A stretch of 64,000 nt of DNA, from contig CM026563.1 of the NCBI GenBank assembly GCA_015143295.1, positions 4,960,001 through 5,024,000 on the forward strand. Reading direction: 5' to 3'. The DNA is from Tetracentron sinense (lineage: Eukaryota > Streptophyta > Magnoliopsida > Trochodendrales > Trochodendraceae). The translations under genes and the position numbers were made by a program. Below, piece after piece: positions 1 to 11,650 of this stretch (position 1 is the first letter of the stretch; each line of letters begins with the position of its first letter). The notes beneath the pieces were generated by a model. It saw only the letters and a program-made list of their open reading frames with translations, did not search any database and was not told the origin of the DNA.

Positions 1-267
1 AATTGTTATAATTAATTTTTCAGACATGCGAGCCCCAATCGCATCTTCCCCCCAATCGCATCTTCCCCGGATGCAAGGTGGTGGCCACAAGTGCATGTCA
101 GTAACACCACCTGTTGCACCCACAATACTGTGTCTGTGGAAAAAAATTGACTTAGTGCGTCTGGGCCGAGCACTCCTCTTAATTGTATTTTTATTTTTAA
201 AATTTCGCATCTAGATGAAAATATACTCATCAAAAATTTAATAATGAGTATTTAACAAATTTTAAAA

Positions 268-419
268 GGACTTTGCTACTAAAACCGTTTTAGGGCCGAG
301 ACCACCAAGACCGTGCTCTAGTAGCACGGGATTTCAAGTGGGGCCCAACCTGAAATCACGTGCTATTAGAGCACGGTCTCGGTGGTCTCAGTCCTAAGGT
401 GGTCTTAGAAGCTTTATCC
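268..419. repeat. Palindromic Mutator-type MITE (GGACTTTGC family, copy A)
   Basis: A 152-bp near-palindrome that opens GGACTTTGCTACT and has long complementary arms around a GGGGCCCAACC centre. It is flanked by an exact 9-bp direct repeat ATTTTAAAA (259-267 and 420-428). Nine-base target duplications are typical of Mutator-like elements. Four relatives lie at 5792, 7407, 40960 and 52996. It has no coding capacity. Confidence 0.85.
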
Positions 420-585
420 ATTTTAAAATTTTTGTGCTTTTTAAGTAATTCATATTTTAATCTAATATCTAGTTTGAGATGTTTTTTTCTTCTCATAATC
501 ATTAATGGTTTCCTTATAATGCATGTCAAAATTATGAATCAATTATTACTACGAGAGAGGTGAATCAAGAGTTGAGCTCCCTTAC

Positions 586-907
586 GGTCCGTTCTTTTGG
601 TGGAACTTTTAAAGTCTAGAACTTTCATAGTTTCATACCTATTTTTACTTAATGTCTATGACTATATTTCTTCATAGAGTGCAAAAGTTCTACAAATATG
701 AAACTTTTTAGTTCTATCCAAAGTTTTGGATGTTTTAAGTTCCATCCATATATATGGAACTTCTAATTGAATTGAACCTAATGAATTTGAGATATCATTG
801 TGTAAAAGATTTAAAAACCCTCTCCCCTCTCCTCCCAAACACTTGCCTCTTGTTCCAAAATATTAATATTTCAGACTTTTAAAAGTTCCATAAAAATAAA
901 CGGAGCC
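586..907. repeat. Tourist-like MITE (GGTCCGTTC family)
   Basis: About 320 bp with imperfect terminal inverted repeats (GGTCCGTTCTTTTGGTGGAA at the left, the complement near 880-907). The same family recurs in inverted orientation at 4931-5253 and as truncated copies at 15550-15812 and 23410-23672. TTA next to the ends of the other copies suggests the PIF/Harbinger (Tourist) type. No target duplication is clear at this copy. Confidence 0.6.
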
Positions 908-1483
908 TTGAGATATTTATTAAAACTTATAAACATTTATTGGGATGTATATTTAATTTCCTTTAGCACAAACTCCATAACAATCAGATCAAGCATGTTT
1001 TTGACCAGAGGAAAAATTATGATTCTCATATAACAACGGGAGATACTCGATTCTGTTAACAAGGAGAGCAATAGCAGGAACTCACCGGGGAGAACTTCTC
1101 AAACTTCTGTTTGAAGTCAAATCATCCTCGAGAAGTATGACTCCGCAATAGTCCCGCTAATCACATAAACCTGAACATCCACCATCATTGTCCTAGACCA
1201 CAAAATTGTGTGAACTCTGAACGTATAACATGCAGGAATACCCACCACCAGAGCCCTTACTTAAATGCCACAATTTTTAGAAGTACATATTTGACATTTT
1301 TTGATGTGTCAAAATACTATTAGTCCTTTATAGTCATAGGTTACAGTGACCATTGTTGCAAGTTTCGCTCTTTTGAAAGAGAGAGGGAGTTTATATTGGA
1401 AAAGAAACGCACAATAAGTAACAGCACCACACACATAGATTACACTTAAACTTGGTAAGAAATTGAGTTTTTCACCATCGACC
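908..1483. other. 3' flank of NPF gene 1
   Basis: Non-coding sequence downstream of gene 1. Positions 1375-1483 match the 3' flank of gene 4 (32935-33030) and more weakly those of genes 2 and 3, including a GA-rich tract and the motif AAGAAACRCACAATAAGTAA, so they probably hold the 3' UTR. I recognise nothing in 908-1370. The sequence before 268 is also unassigned. Confidence 0.5.
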
Positions 1484-4400
1484 TCAACCATCCGAGGCAG
1501 ATTTAGTGTCATCCTTCTGATCAACACTCTGATGCTTATACAACCTGGCACACGTTAGATAATAACCAAAGTTAATCACTCCTATTACCACCAACATCCA
1601 AAACACATTATCTAGCCTCCCATCATTTATATTATCCGGCAACCATCCGGTGACCCGCCGAACCAAATCGATCACCGCGGTACTCATATAAAACCCGATC
1701 CCAATCAGCAATGAGATCATGGCAGTCGCGGTGGTACGCAGTGATGTCGGGAATTCTTGGTAATAGAATGCAACTTGTCCCGGGAAGTGGAAAGCCTCTC
1801 CAACTCCTACAATGGCCAGAGGCAGCATCAGCCACAATGCAGACATGGGCACAATCGAACCGGGTTGACCCGTGAGGTGGTGAGATCGAACGATTCGGAG
1901 CCGCCTTGACTCGACTAGGGCTGACCCGGCCATGCCAATAACATTGAGGACGTGTCCGAGTCCGACACGCTGGAGGGGAGTCGGAGATCGACGTGTCACT
2001 TTTTGCCACATAGGACATAGGAAACGGTCAATGATGGAGAGGGAGATGGCTGTGGATACGAGGGTGAAGACTAGGATGGACCCGGCTGGGATTTGAAAGT
2101 GGGGCCCAAGATGTCGGTCCATATTGAGAGCTTGGAGGATTGTTAAACTGGCTTGGATCCCAATAGGTGTGCTTAGAAATATACTGGCTGACCATAGTGG
2201 GAATATTCTAATTAAGGTTTTGAGGTCTTCTACTTGCTCGACCGTACATAGCCTCCATGGTCTTGCGATTGAGCCATTCGATCCAATTTCTGTGTCGCCT
2301 TGGGTTTTCAGTGCCGCGCGGTTTAGGAATCTGCATGAAATGCATGAGTCACAGAGTCACGTCACTTAAATCTCAAAGAAGATTGCTAGTCCTACTCTCA
2401 GCTCTCATCAGTCATCACCAATCACCTCTCCACTTTGCTTGCTCTAACCATATGGTTTGTGAAGTGTATTAACCAAAATTTGCCTTGAGAAATGGTAGTT
2501 TGGTAATTATGAACATAAAGCAGGGTATTTTCTAACAGTAAAATTTTTCCATAAAACCCCCTTCCCAAATCAAATTTTGGGTTGTTTTAGTTTTTGCCTG
2601 TTGATATTCTCTTATAACAATGGTATGGGCGGTGGACCAATAAGAGCAACCTAGATTTTCCCTTGGTACGAAGGGGAATTTATGGCAAACAAATGTTACG
2701 TTAAAAATAAGGAAATAGTTAATGGACTTATCGATCTCATTTGCTAACCTAAGGTATCCACTAGTCCGCCTATTACTACTCTTAAAAAAAAGCCTTTTTT
2801 TGTGCTCATAATAATGAACAGATTAAATATCATGAGGAGCTCTAAATAATTACACTTTTGCCCCATGTAGTGTAAAAAGAAAGCTCCGCATGATGCAGAG
2901 CTCCCCATGAAAATTATTCTCAATAATGAAACTACCACTTCTCAAGATAAAATTTGGGTTGCTTTAGTTGAGTGTTCAACTAGATCTCTTGTTCATAATT
3001 AATCTCATGTTTATACTTGCCCCATTACTGGGAAAGTCTCGAAAAGAGGCTACTAGTATTTCTCTAAATTGATATTGCTAAGCCAACTTTCCAGTATCCC
3101 TGTTATACAAGAAGGAAAATTATTTTTTAAAAATTAAAAATGGTGGGACTCACAAGTATCCGGTCCGAAAATTGTTTCGTCCTTTCTTTACCGACTTCAA
3201 ATTCTCTACTGATGTAACGGGACTCATGAAATCCACAAAAGCCGTCTTTTTACTCTGATTAACAACTTTGACCTTTATATTTAATATTTTTTACTTACTT
3301 TTTCTTCTAAAAACTAAGATTAGTACCGTTAAACCGTAAGGATTAATAAATCTTAACCACATAGAACTGTGTTAAACGAGTAAAATTCATACCTGAAGCT
3401 TGAAGTTGGAGTAGGACATGGCAACTTTGTCACCCCATTACGTTCATAGTAATAAACCTCACCTCCTGGTGATACGAACACCTTCCTCTTCCGAATTGTC
3501 GCTACTACTACTTGCGCTAAGCTCATGAATGGGCTTCCCTGAGGCTTAACGCGGCGATAATGACGAATTCCCAATAAGAACATGGCTAGCCCGATAGCGT
3601 TAGCGCCGATGCCCAAGCCAAACCCCAAGCCCCAGCCAACATTGTCTTGAACATACACAATGGCTGTGGAGCTGATTATAGAGGAAACATATAAGATGAA
3701 GAAGTACCAATTAAAGAAAATTGCTTGATCTTTGGGCTTGTCGAATTGATCTGCTCCCAAGGTTGCAACTGTAAAGCGTGTGCCTCCTGATCCAATAGCC
3801 GCTAGCGCTATAATGATGTATAGGACTGCGAATTGAAATTTCGATGGGGCCTCACATGTGCTCAACCCATTTGTGCATGGTGGGGGCCTTAACGAGTGGA
3901 TTGTTGCGGTTAATGTGAACATAATCATACCCTGCAAGTATAGCGATTTTTATTAGTTTTATATATCGTAATAGAAATATAATATATGAAGACTTTGAAA
4001 TATCAAATCTGTTGGCGGATTCAATGACCTTTTTAACCTCAGATCTTTCTTAAAACAATATAATGAAAACTAAATAACATAGTTGACATGTTTGCAAGTT
4101 TTGAAAGGATCTTCATTGGGAGGTCTTCAACTCTCTCCTCCTCTGGTGGAAGAGAGCTTTTCTTTCTATTACGAGAGAGAATTTATCACTTACATATGTT
4201 AAAGGAGTGAGAGTCTGACTTCTCCTTATTTTTAAGGTCCTAGAATCCACCACAAGGAAAACGATTTTTAGCAATGGACAACGGACGTAAATTGTCTCTA
4301 AAACTAACATTACTGTGACTAATACTAATACCGATAGTAAAATTTACCATCGCTATTCCATGGGTAGTGCTACCATTGATAAAAGAGAATGTGACAGAAA

Positions 4401-7066
4401 TACTTATCAGTCGCTATTTAGCAATGGAACGATTTCGTTGCTATGGAAGGGAGAGAATGAGATCAATGTTTCTCAATTGTTTCTCAATAAGGTGGCACTC
4501 AACTTGTCTCATAATCTATAGAAGGGAGAGAATGAGTTCCAAGGCAAATTAGTCACTCTACTTGCCTTGGTACCCTTCCATAGGAGAGGTGTGGTAGCCT
4601 TACTCAATCGAAAACCAACACCTGTTAAAGCAAGGAATATGTGTTAGTTCTTGGTTGAAAGGAAGGACATGTGTTGGTTTTTGGTTGAGAGTAGAGAATG
4701 CACCTGAGAGTAGGGCTAGCATGTCTCTCCAAAGGATTATGAGACGAGTTTAAGGCAGTTTGATAATTCAAGTATTGATGCAATTTATGACAGAAATACC
4801 CTTAATTTGTTTATGGTCACTTTATTAGTCATAGTTGGTATTTCCAACTTGAGAGAGGGTATCTAAGTCATGCTAAGTTGAAGGAGACCTACAATGAATT
4901 TAATTGATGACGTCTAAGGAATCTAGTTTAGGCTCCATTCTTTGGGTGGAACTTTTAAAAGTCCGGAACATTAATGCTTTGGAACAAGAGGCAAGGGTTT
5001 AGGAAGAGAGGGGAGAGGGTTTCTAACCTTTTTACTTAATGGTATCTCAGATTTATCAAGTTTAATTTAAGTAGAATTTTCACATCTATGAAACTTAAAA
5101 AATCTAAAAATTTTGGTTAGAACTTGAAAGTTTCATATTTGTAGAACTTTTGCACTCTATAGATTGAATAATATAGTTCTATACATTAAGTAAAATTAGA
5201 CATGAAATAATGGAAGTTCTAGACTTTAAAAGTTCCACCAAAAGAATGGAACCTTATGGACCATTACTATGGCTTCAAAGGTCACAAGCTTAGTTCATAA
5301 AAATCCAGTTGTTCTTGTGGTGAGAACTAATTAGAAGCAGCCTAATGGGTATTTGCACCTAGACCCAAAAAGGCGTATGTAGTAATGGTAAATGTTTATA
5401 TTGCAATTTTTCAGTCTACAACAATGGAACTTAGGAGTTGAACTATTCTCGTTCAAGAAAAAAGAAAAATCTTGACAATTTGGTGATTTTCCTTTTATTA
5501 TAGATTTATTAATTTAAAAAAAAAAAGTTGGAATAGGTGAAAATGACACAGATATTGGCACCTTCAATGTAATGGCATATGAGAATTACAAAGAACTCAA
5601 CCATTGCATGACCCATAACAACAAAGATGTGGAATTTTCTATTGTTGAATCAAAAAACGATAAGGAACAGCTAAAAGCTCTACTAAATTTAGAGTTTTTG
5701 CTCTAAACTGAAAATAACTCTATTAAGAGATAGGAGGATCTGCTAAATTTGACATTACACCTTACATCTAGTACATATTATTTATTTCAATGGACATTGC
5801 TATTGAGACTGCAAAAGGGCCAAGACCACCGAGATCCTGCATCTGTGCAAGGGATTTCTGGTGGGACCCACGTTCACATGGTAGGCCCACCTGAAATTCA
5901 CAGATGCGTGGTCTCGGCCCTTCTGCGGTCTCAAAATCATTTCCCTATTTCAATATGAAATAAACTCCAACAGAAAGAGAAGCAGAATCAATCAAAAAAC
6001 CAAATCCTCTACCAATCCGGTTATCATCCCTTGAGGTCTCTACGTGTCCCTTTTGACACCCGTTAACTGTGGGGTTAAGATTCACCCACTTCTCGGGTTC
6101 ACCCACCCATCCTTGGTTTTTTTCAAAAAATATTATTGTTTTCTAAAATTATTTTAATTTTTAAAAAATCCTAAAAATAGTTTTTTAATTTTTTTTTTTA
6201 AATTAATATTTTTTTTCGAAAAACCAAGGATGTGTGGGTGAAGACTAAGGTGAGTGAATCTTAAAAACAATTAAGGGGTGTCAAAGGGACATGTAGCGAC
6301 CTTATCACCCCGGCCAAATCCAGTTATCACCGTAGAGGATTTGGTCTCATCAATCAATATTATAGAAAGAGAAATAATATTAGGAAATAGTTAACGTACT
6401 GCCGTAGTAGATTATTTAGTCTAATGTACAGTCCTCATTGGTCAACGCCCTCCATTTTACCATACATCAACTATTATTAACATTCACACTCCTATGGTTA
6501 AGCAATCTAAGCTTATTTTTAGCCAGTGTGTGAATTTGAGACCTTCATGAGACTTCTTTACCCCTATGTATTGAATATCATTCAATAAGAATATCTTGGT
6601 ACTAATATTTTTAGCTAATAAATGAGGTTGTAACCCTTACCAGCATGGATAAAAAAGAGGAAACTATAATGACTGATGAACAACCGAAGAAGGAGTCGGC
6701 CATAATGGCTCCGGCGAATGGGAAGAGACTGGTGCAACCGCTGACTATGTTCGAGATCTGTGCAGCGTCGATGCTCTTCACGTTGAATTCTCTTATCAAA
6801 TACACAATTAGGTTCGATATCCACCCTCCAGTTGCAAGTGTTAGACCCATTACACACCCTGTCCAAATGGGTGCAACATACATCTATATATGTTAGATTC
6901 TAGAGAGAGTTTGTTAGAGAGAGATGATTAGAGAAAGAGAGAGAGAAATACCTGTGATAAAAGGGAAGGTAATCCAACCCCCTCTTTTGCGATGCCCGTT
7001 TTCCAGTCGTCCTTCTTCGTTGGGTGTAAATTGGCCTTCAAAGTGCTGTAACTCAGTGGCTTCCAT
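1484..7066 (-). CDS. NRT1/PTR family (NPF2, NAXT-like) transporter, gene 1
   Basis: Four exons on the minus strand: 7066-6952, 6858-6641, 3931-3393 and 2330-1484. All junctions are GT..AG, and the frame is open for 572 codons plus TGA. The product is a major-facilitator (POT/PTR2) protein of about 12 membrane helices, probably in the plasma membrane. Landmarks are the N-terminal KRGGWITFPF before helix 1, the PTR signature GGTRFTVATLGADQF at about residues 160-174, FFNWYFF, the basic TIRKRK cytoplasmic loop, SSFRFLNRAAL across the last junction, and GEAFHFPGQVAFYYQEFP near the C terminus. Exon 2 is 218 bp, as usual in plant NPF genes. The proton-coupling ExxE(R/K) motif expected in helix 1 is absent, as in Arabidopsis NAXT proteins such as NPF2.7, which export nitrate. 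The substrate here is inferred, not shown. Intron 2 (2,709 bp) holds several MITEs. The closest relative in the window is gene 4. Confidence 0.9.
2833..2912. repeat. Partial GAGCTC-hairpin MITE in intron 3 of gene 1
   Basis: Degenerate inverted pair GAGGAGCTC ... GAAAGCTCCGCATGATGCAGAGCTC. It is related to the fuller palindromes at 38089-38271 and 40526-40698. It lies inside intron 3 (2331-3392), whose remaining sequence shows nothing else I recognise. Confidence 0.5.
4931..5253. repeat. Tourist-like MITE in intron 2 of gene 1
   Basis: About 323 bp, starting GGCTCCATTCTTTGGGTGGA and ending with the complement TCCACCAAAAGAATGGAACC. TTA lies immediately outside both ends, which suits a PIF/Harbinger-type TTA duplication. 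It is inverted relative to the copy at 586-907. The other intron sequence from 3932 to 4930 has only short weakly palindromic stretches. Confidence 0.65.
5792..5945. repeat. Palindromic Mutator-type MITE (GGACTTTGC family, copy B)
   Basis: A 154-bp palindrome in intron 2 of gene 1 with an exact 9-bp target duplication TATTTCAAT (5783-5791 and 5946-5954). The left end reads GGACATTGCTATTGAGAC. The right end, complemented, reads GGGAAATGATTTTGAGACC. Confidence 0.85.
5997..6345. repeat. Large palindromic MITE, 'CCAAATCCTCTAC' ends
   Basis: About 350 bp. Both ends carry CCAAATCCTCTAC in inverted orientation. The inner arms (GTCCCTTTTGACACCCGTTA, CACCCATCCTTGGTTTTTTT) are shared with the differently ended palindromes at 11028, 38751-39910 and others. 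The centre is an A/T-rich hairpin. A diverged, partly lost copy is at 38306-38605. Confidence 0.65.
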
Positions 7067-7153
7067 GTTATGCTCTCTCTCTTCTTGCAGGAGAATAAAG
7101 GAGAGTAGAAATATGGCTCAAGAAATGGCGATGTACAAGTTAGTGGAGATCAT

Positions 7154-7174
7154 CATATATATATATATATATAT
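7154..7174. repeat. (TA)n upstream of gene 1
   Basis: A short TA microsatellite about 90 bp upstream of the gene 1 start codon. The same place in genes 2, 3 and 4 carries transposon ends instead. Confidence 0.8.
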
Positions 7175-7406
7175 GGTGAACCCCGCCACTAAAGCTACGT
7201 TTGGTCAAGGTGAAACGACGATGAAACGTTTTGAATATATGCTCCTTTTTTTTAATTTAATTTTTTAGTATTCGAATATATGCTCCTTCGAGCACCAGTG
7301 ATTATGCCTAAGATAATCATTTTTATCATTTCAAACCGTATCTTCAACAAAGTAGAGAGCATATGAGCATGTTGTAACAAAAAATAACTTTTTAATCAGT
7401 TTTGAA

Positions 7407-7526
7407 GGACTTTGCTACTGAGACCTCAAAGGGCCGAGACCACACTGAGACCGTGCTTGTGATGCATGGATCTTAAAATTTCATTAAATCTGTTTTCGGC
7501 CCTTTGCGGTCTCACTAGCATTTTCC
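7407..7526. repeat. Palindromic Mutator-type MITE (GGACTTTGC family, copy C)
   Basis: Starts GGACTTTGCTACTGAGACC and ends with a complementary GGTCTCACTAGCATTTTCC. It is internally shortened and has a degenerate 9-bp target duplication. It sits at the same place upstream of gene 1 as copy D (40960) sits upstream of gene 4, with matching flanks, so it was there before those segments duplicated. Confidence 0.75.
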
Positions 7527-7605
7527 TTTTTCGAAACAACGTGAACTAGGTTGATTTGAGGGCAGAAATTGGTTTTCAGTGAAGTGGAATTGGCAACTAA
7601 GCGAG

Positions 7606-7985
7606 ACTGGATCACAGTCAATTGCCCTTGAACTCTCTCTAGAGTTCAATCACTCTAGAGTTCAATCACACCTACAGGTACTAAACATGTTTCCCATTAA
7701 TTTAATTCCTATTAATTGTGGTTAAGATATATTAACTCTTAGAGTTCAACCATATAACCTTGCTCTTAAAAAAAACATTGAAAAGCAATAACTTTAACGG
7801 CTAATAATTCTTCACTAGAGTTAAATATTTTTTCCCTTAAAAGAAGGATATATTGTTGAATTGTAAGGCTTAGTTAATCTTAAACACAGTTAATAAAGGT
7901 TAAAAGAAACATGAGAATGTGTTAACCTATGGGTGCGATTAAATTCGAGGAGAGTTCAATCACAATTGAGTGTGATCCGATCTCG
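7606..7985. repeat. Palindromic MITE with 'CACAGCCAATCGCGATTGAA' type ends, upstream of gene 1
   Basis: Inverted arms containing GAGAGTTCAATCACA and the TTAACCA/TGGTTAA type core. Related palindromes are at 26905-27130, 41205-41500 (orthologous position upstream of gene 4) and 47505-47855, and half-copies lie near 12600-12730, 20640-20710 and 51040-51260. Confidence 0.55.
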
Positions 7986-9530
7986 CTGGCAACCAAGCAG
8001 GCCTCATCTCACTGCAGCTAGCGTCTCTGACAACAAAATTGTTTGTTTCCTTTGTTATTCATTTCATTCTGGGTGTATTGTCCTTGTATTTGACTCTAAG
8101 GGTTCGAGTTGGTGGTTAACGAACCAAGGTGCTTACGAACAGCTCGAGTTTAGGTTGTTAAAATTTTGATCGTATTTGTTTATTTAGTAAACAAGCCAAG
8201 CTCAAATCTTTACTTTTGAGCTTGTTTAATTAACAAGCTCAGCTTGAGCACACTCCTACTTGGCTTGTTAAAAGCTTAGCTCAATTATATTATACTTAAA
8301 TTATTAAAATAATTAAATTAAACACTTAAGTTAACTTACAAAACTGATAATCAAATACGTGAAATGGAATGATAATTTGGTAAAAGCACAAAAGTCAAGC
8401 TTGAAAGCTCCTTCTCATGTAAAAAAGGAGCTGCACACAGCCAAGCTTGAACACATGCACCCCCAACACAACAGTGATGTTGGGTTGTGATGCAATTATA
8501 AAATATATTGCAAAAATTTATTGTATGTTATAATGACCTGATACAAATTACAGAATACAAATCAATGATGACAGAATATAAAATTTAAGGATAGTGCATT
8601 TTACTGACTGAGACTTGAATTAGATTCAATGTCGTTAAGACAATATTGCCCCGCACAGGTGGTTACGACCTACAACAATTTGTCTCCCAAGATACAACAG
8701 TCACGTTCTGGGTACTACCACTAGAAACCCCAGAACACAGCGAACCAGTGATGATTATGTACTCTCTCTTGACTGATATGCAGATGAAAAAATGCAGAAG
8801 AAGATTAGAAACTAGGGAGCAGAAGATCTGATTTCGTACTCCAGAAAATGCAGCAGAGAAGCCTTAAATAATAGGTAATGAGACTGTTCAGAATGGTCAT
8901 GTCTCTTGGGTTTTAGTTTAAATCCAACAGGCATGACTGTTGGATTAAAAAGCTGTTGGGTATAACTGTATAAGTTGAATGGGCTTTGGCCCAACAAAAA
9001 ATAAATATAGGGGTCAGGCTTTAAGGCCCACTAGAACTAAGTCAAGCCGGCTAGCCAAACTTGGTCGAGGCGGGGCGGCGGCGGCGCACGCGTGAGGTTG
9101 GTTCCACCTTGGAGCATGGGTTCACTATTTCGCAAAATTTGGGTGCCCCAAGGGCCCATCCTTTACTACAAGGTAATAGTATATAAACCATACTATGGTT
9201 TCAATAGTTTTCTAATGTGAGAGTATTATACTATGCCTTTCTTCAACTTACAACACATGTTTAAGTGGCCCACTTTGAGATTAATTTCTCATTCACCATT
9301 TCACTGTTTTGGACAAGTAAATATACCCCGTTAATCTTCTCATGGAGGAGAACACAGATCCACTTGGACCCGCCTCAAAACTCTTGTGGGTCCCACTTTA
9401 TTTTGGGTCAAAGTTTATAAAAACTGTTTTTTTCAAAATACTGAGATTGTTCCAAAACAGATTTTTCCTAACAGCAACTAGGCAGGAGCTGCTTCCCAAG
9501 TAGGAAAAGTGCTATTTGTTAAGCTTTTCC
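7986..9530. other. Unassigned intergenic sequence upstream of gene 1
   Basis: No gene recognised. Positions 7986-8390 continue to match the gene 4 upstream region (to about 41700). Positions 8100-8290 contain AGCTTGAGC-type repetitive sequence. Positions 8600-9300 resemble a degenerate retroelement piece but show no LTR pair or primer site I could confirm. A GC-rich spot (GGCGGGGCGGCGGCGGCG) lies near 9070-9090. Confidence 0.4.
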
Positions 9531-10576
9531 TGCTCAAGCTATTTATTGAGTTTTTACGTTTCGCTTCAAATAAGAAAAGGCTTAATGGCGAGTTGTCCAA
9601 GGAGTAATGAGAGAACGGAAGATATGAAAAAGATTACAATTACAAGTTAAACCAATCCCAAGCTCTACAGTAAAGCTTGAGTTTGGTAAACCTTATTTGA
9701 GTGGAGCTTGAGGCTGGATGACTGAGTTCTAAATTGCGAGCGCTCGAGCCAAGCTATTGAGCCTAGTAATATAGGGATTTTATAATCTCGTCTGGATTAG
9801 TGTGGATCACATAACCGCTTATGACCTTTTAGGTTATGTGAAATTTATTGTAAGCATCCAAATTTGCACCAAATAAGGCTTACAAGATTCATTAAATTAG
9901 CTTACATTAGGGAAAAGATTTTGCTAGCCCCAATCACAAATCTTCCAAAGACGCAATTGGGACCATACAAATATCAAACTTGTTTTGACTTTTGTTTTTT
10001 CAGCCATAAAATAATGAAAGATCTCCAAGTGTTTGACTCCTCTTGCATCTATGGAAAAATTTGGAGTAAATGCGACTGGGGCTAGCTCTCCTCTTAGGGA
10101 AATAGTTAGTGGTGAGTATTTAAGAGGGGGGCATCCACCAATGAGGTGATGCCTTAGGTTTGGAAATGGATTTCATGAGTATGCCTATCACTATTCCTTA
10201 CATTAAGCTTAAGAGAGAGATTTCAAAATATTTGTTTCTTTTTAAAATGACTAAAATACTTTTTTTTAAACTGATCAAGTAATTGCTTATTAGCAAAGTG
10301 CCAATCAAATAGGATTACCTCACATAGTTGCTTATAAGTTATGACTGCAATAATTGAGACCAAACGGGTCCTAGCTAAGAATGGAATTAAGCCAAGCCTT
10401 CTATTGGCTAGCTTAGCCCTATGTGCAGCAAAATCTGAAACTTTTTCTATATGGGGAGGCTAAGGTGACATACACGAAAACCTGTGTTGAGGTTACTCTC
10501 ATATTGTGGTAGTGACATGTGTGTCTGCCCCTTAGAACCGGTTGAAACCATAAATGTCCCCTTTTGAAAAAAATTA

Positions 10577-10869
10577 GGCCTTGGATTGTCTCTGGGGAAG
10601 CCAGAAAGGGCTCTCGGGGTTCCATTTATTGTGCGGCAGCTGACAGAAAAATGGAGGAGAAGTATTTATTTTCTCCCCATGATTTTTGACTTCTCCTCAT
10701 TTGATATCTCTCCCCCTTATTCTCACACACTTATCGCAACATGTCCATTTGTGTGTGGAGAAGTCAAAATCATGGGCCCCATGATTTTGACTTCTCCACC
10801 ACATGTCACCTATTCTATGGAACCCCGAGATAAGCCCTTTCTGGCTTCGCCAGAGGCAAGCCGAGGCCT
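10577..10869. repeat. hAT-type MITE downstream of gene 2
   Basis: A 293-bp element with long inverted ends (GGCCTTGGATTGTCTCTGGG at the left; the right end complements to AGGCCTCGGCTTGCCTCTGG) and an exact 8-bp duplication AAAAATTA (10569-10576 and 10870-10877). A sibling with its own 8-bp duplication is at 52641-52897. The gene 3 unit has the empty site in inverted orientation near 18965-18975. Confidence 0.85.
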
Positions 10870-11027
10870 AAAAATTAAAGCTAGAAGATGTGGTTCAAGA
10901 GATATCTCGAGCTCCCAAAATTATAGAGGTATGCTACCCTACTCTAAGACATTCCTTGTCAGCCAAAAATAGCAAGAGTATGGCTATCATTTTTCACAGA
11001 GTAGACTGCTTGTTGACTATTGCCAAT

Positions 11028-11400
11028 GGCACAGGATTCTCTCGAGTTCAACTCGAGAGAATCTCGAGTTGGAACCCTAGAGGTCACCAAGTGTCCTTTG
11101 ACACCTCTTAACCATGGGTAAGGTTCACCCACCCCTAGGGTTCACTAACCCATCCTTGGTTTTTTTTTAAAATTAATTATTATTTTTTAAATTAAAAAAA
11201 CTGTTTTTAGAGTTTTTTAATATTAAAAATATTTTTTTAATTTAAAAAATAATAATTAATAAAAAAAAAAACCGTGAGTGAACCCTAAGGGTGGGTGAAC
11301 CTTACCCATGGTTAAGGGGTGTCAAAGGAGACACGTGGCGACCTCTAGGGGTTCCAACTCGAGAAATTCTCTCGAGTTGAACTCGAGAGGGTCCTGAGCC
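11028..11400. repeat. Palindromic Mutator-type MITE, 'GGCACAGGATTCTCTCGAG' ends
   Basis: A 373-bp near-perfect hairpin flanked by ATTGCCAAT/ATTGCAAAT (11019-11027, 11401-11409; 9 bp, one mismatch). The gene 3 unit reads straight through at the corresponding place (TATTGCCAATTTGTGCCAAC near 19420), giving an empty site. Three further copies are stacked at 38751-39910. Confidence 0.85.
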
Positions 11401-11650
11401 ATTGCAAATTTGTGCCAACTCCCGGAAACCACCTCAAAAAACTAAGAGAGAGAGAGAGAGAGAGAGAGAGAGGTCCTTTCTTAGAAAAGAAACATTGAAC
11501 AACAGTAAGTAGAACCAGGAGTGTTAGCCCCATTTCAGGCCTTTAAAAAAAGTTCGGATACTTGTTGATTGAAGCAGAGAGTAGAAAACCGAGAGTATGG
11601 CTAGCAATGTTCTAAGTACAACGCACCCGCACCCGCACACTTGGACTTGT

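Noticed and set aside
1015-1250. Possible exon downstream of gene 1.
   Set aside because: Short frames with GT-like ends but no recognisable protein similarity and no counterpart next to the other copies.
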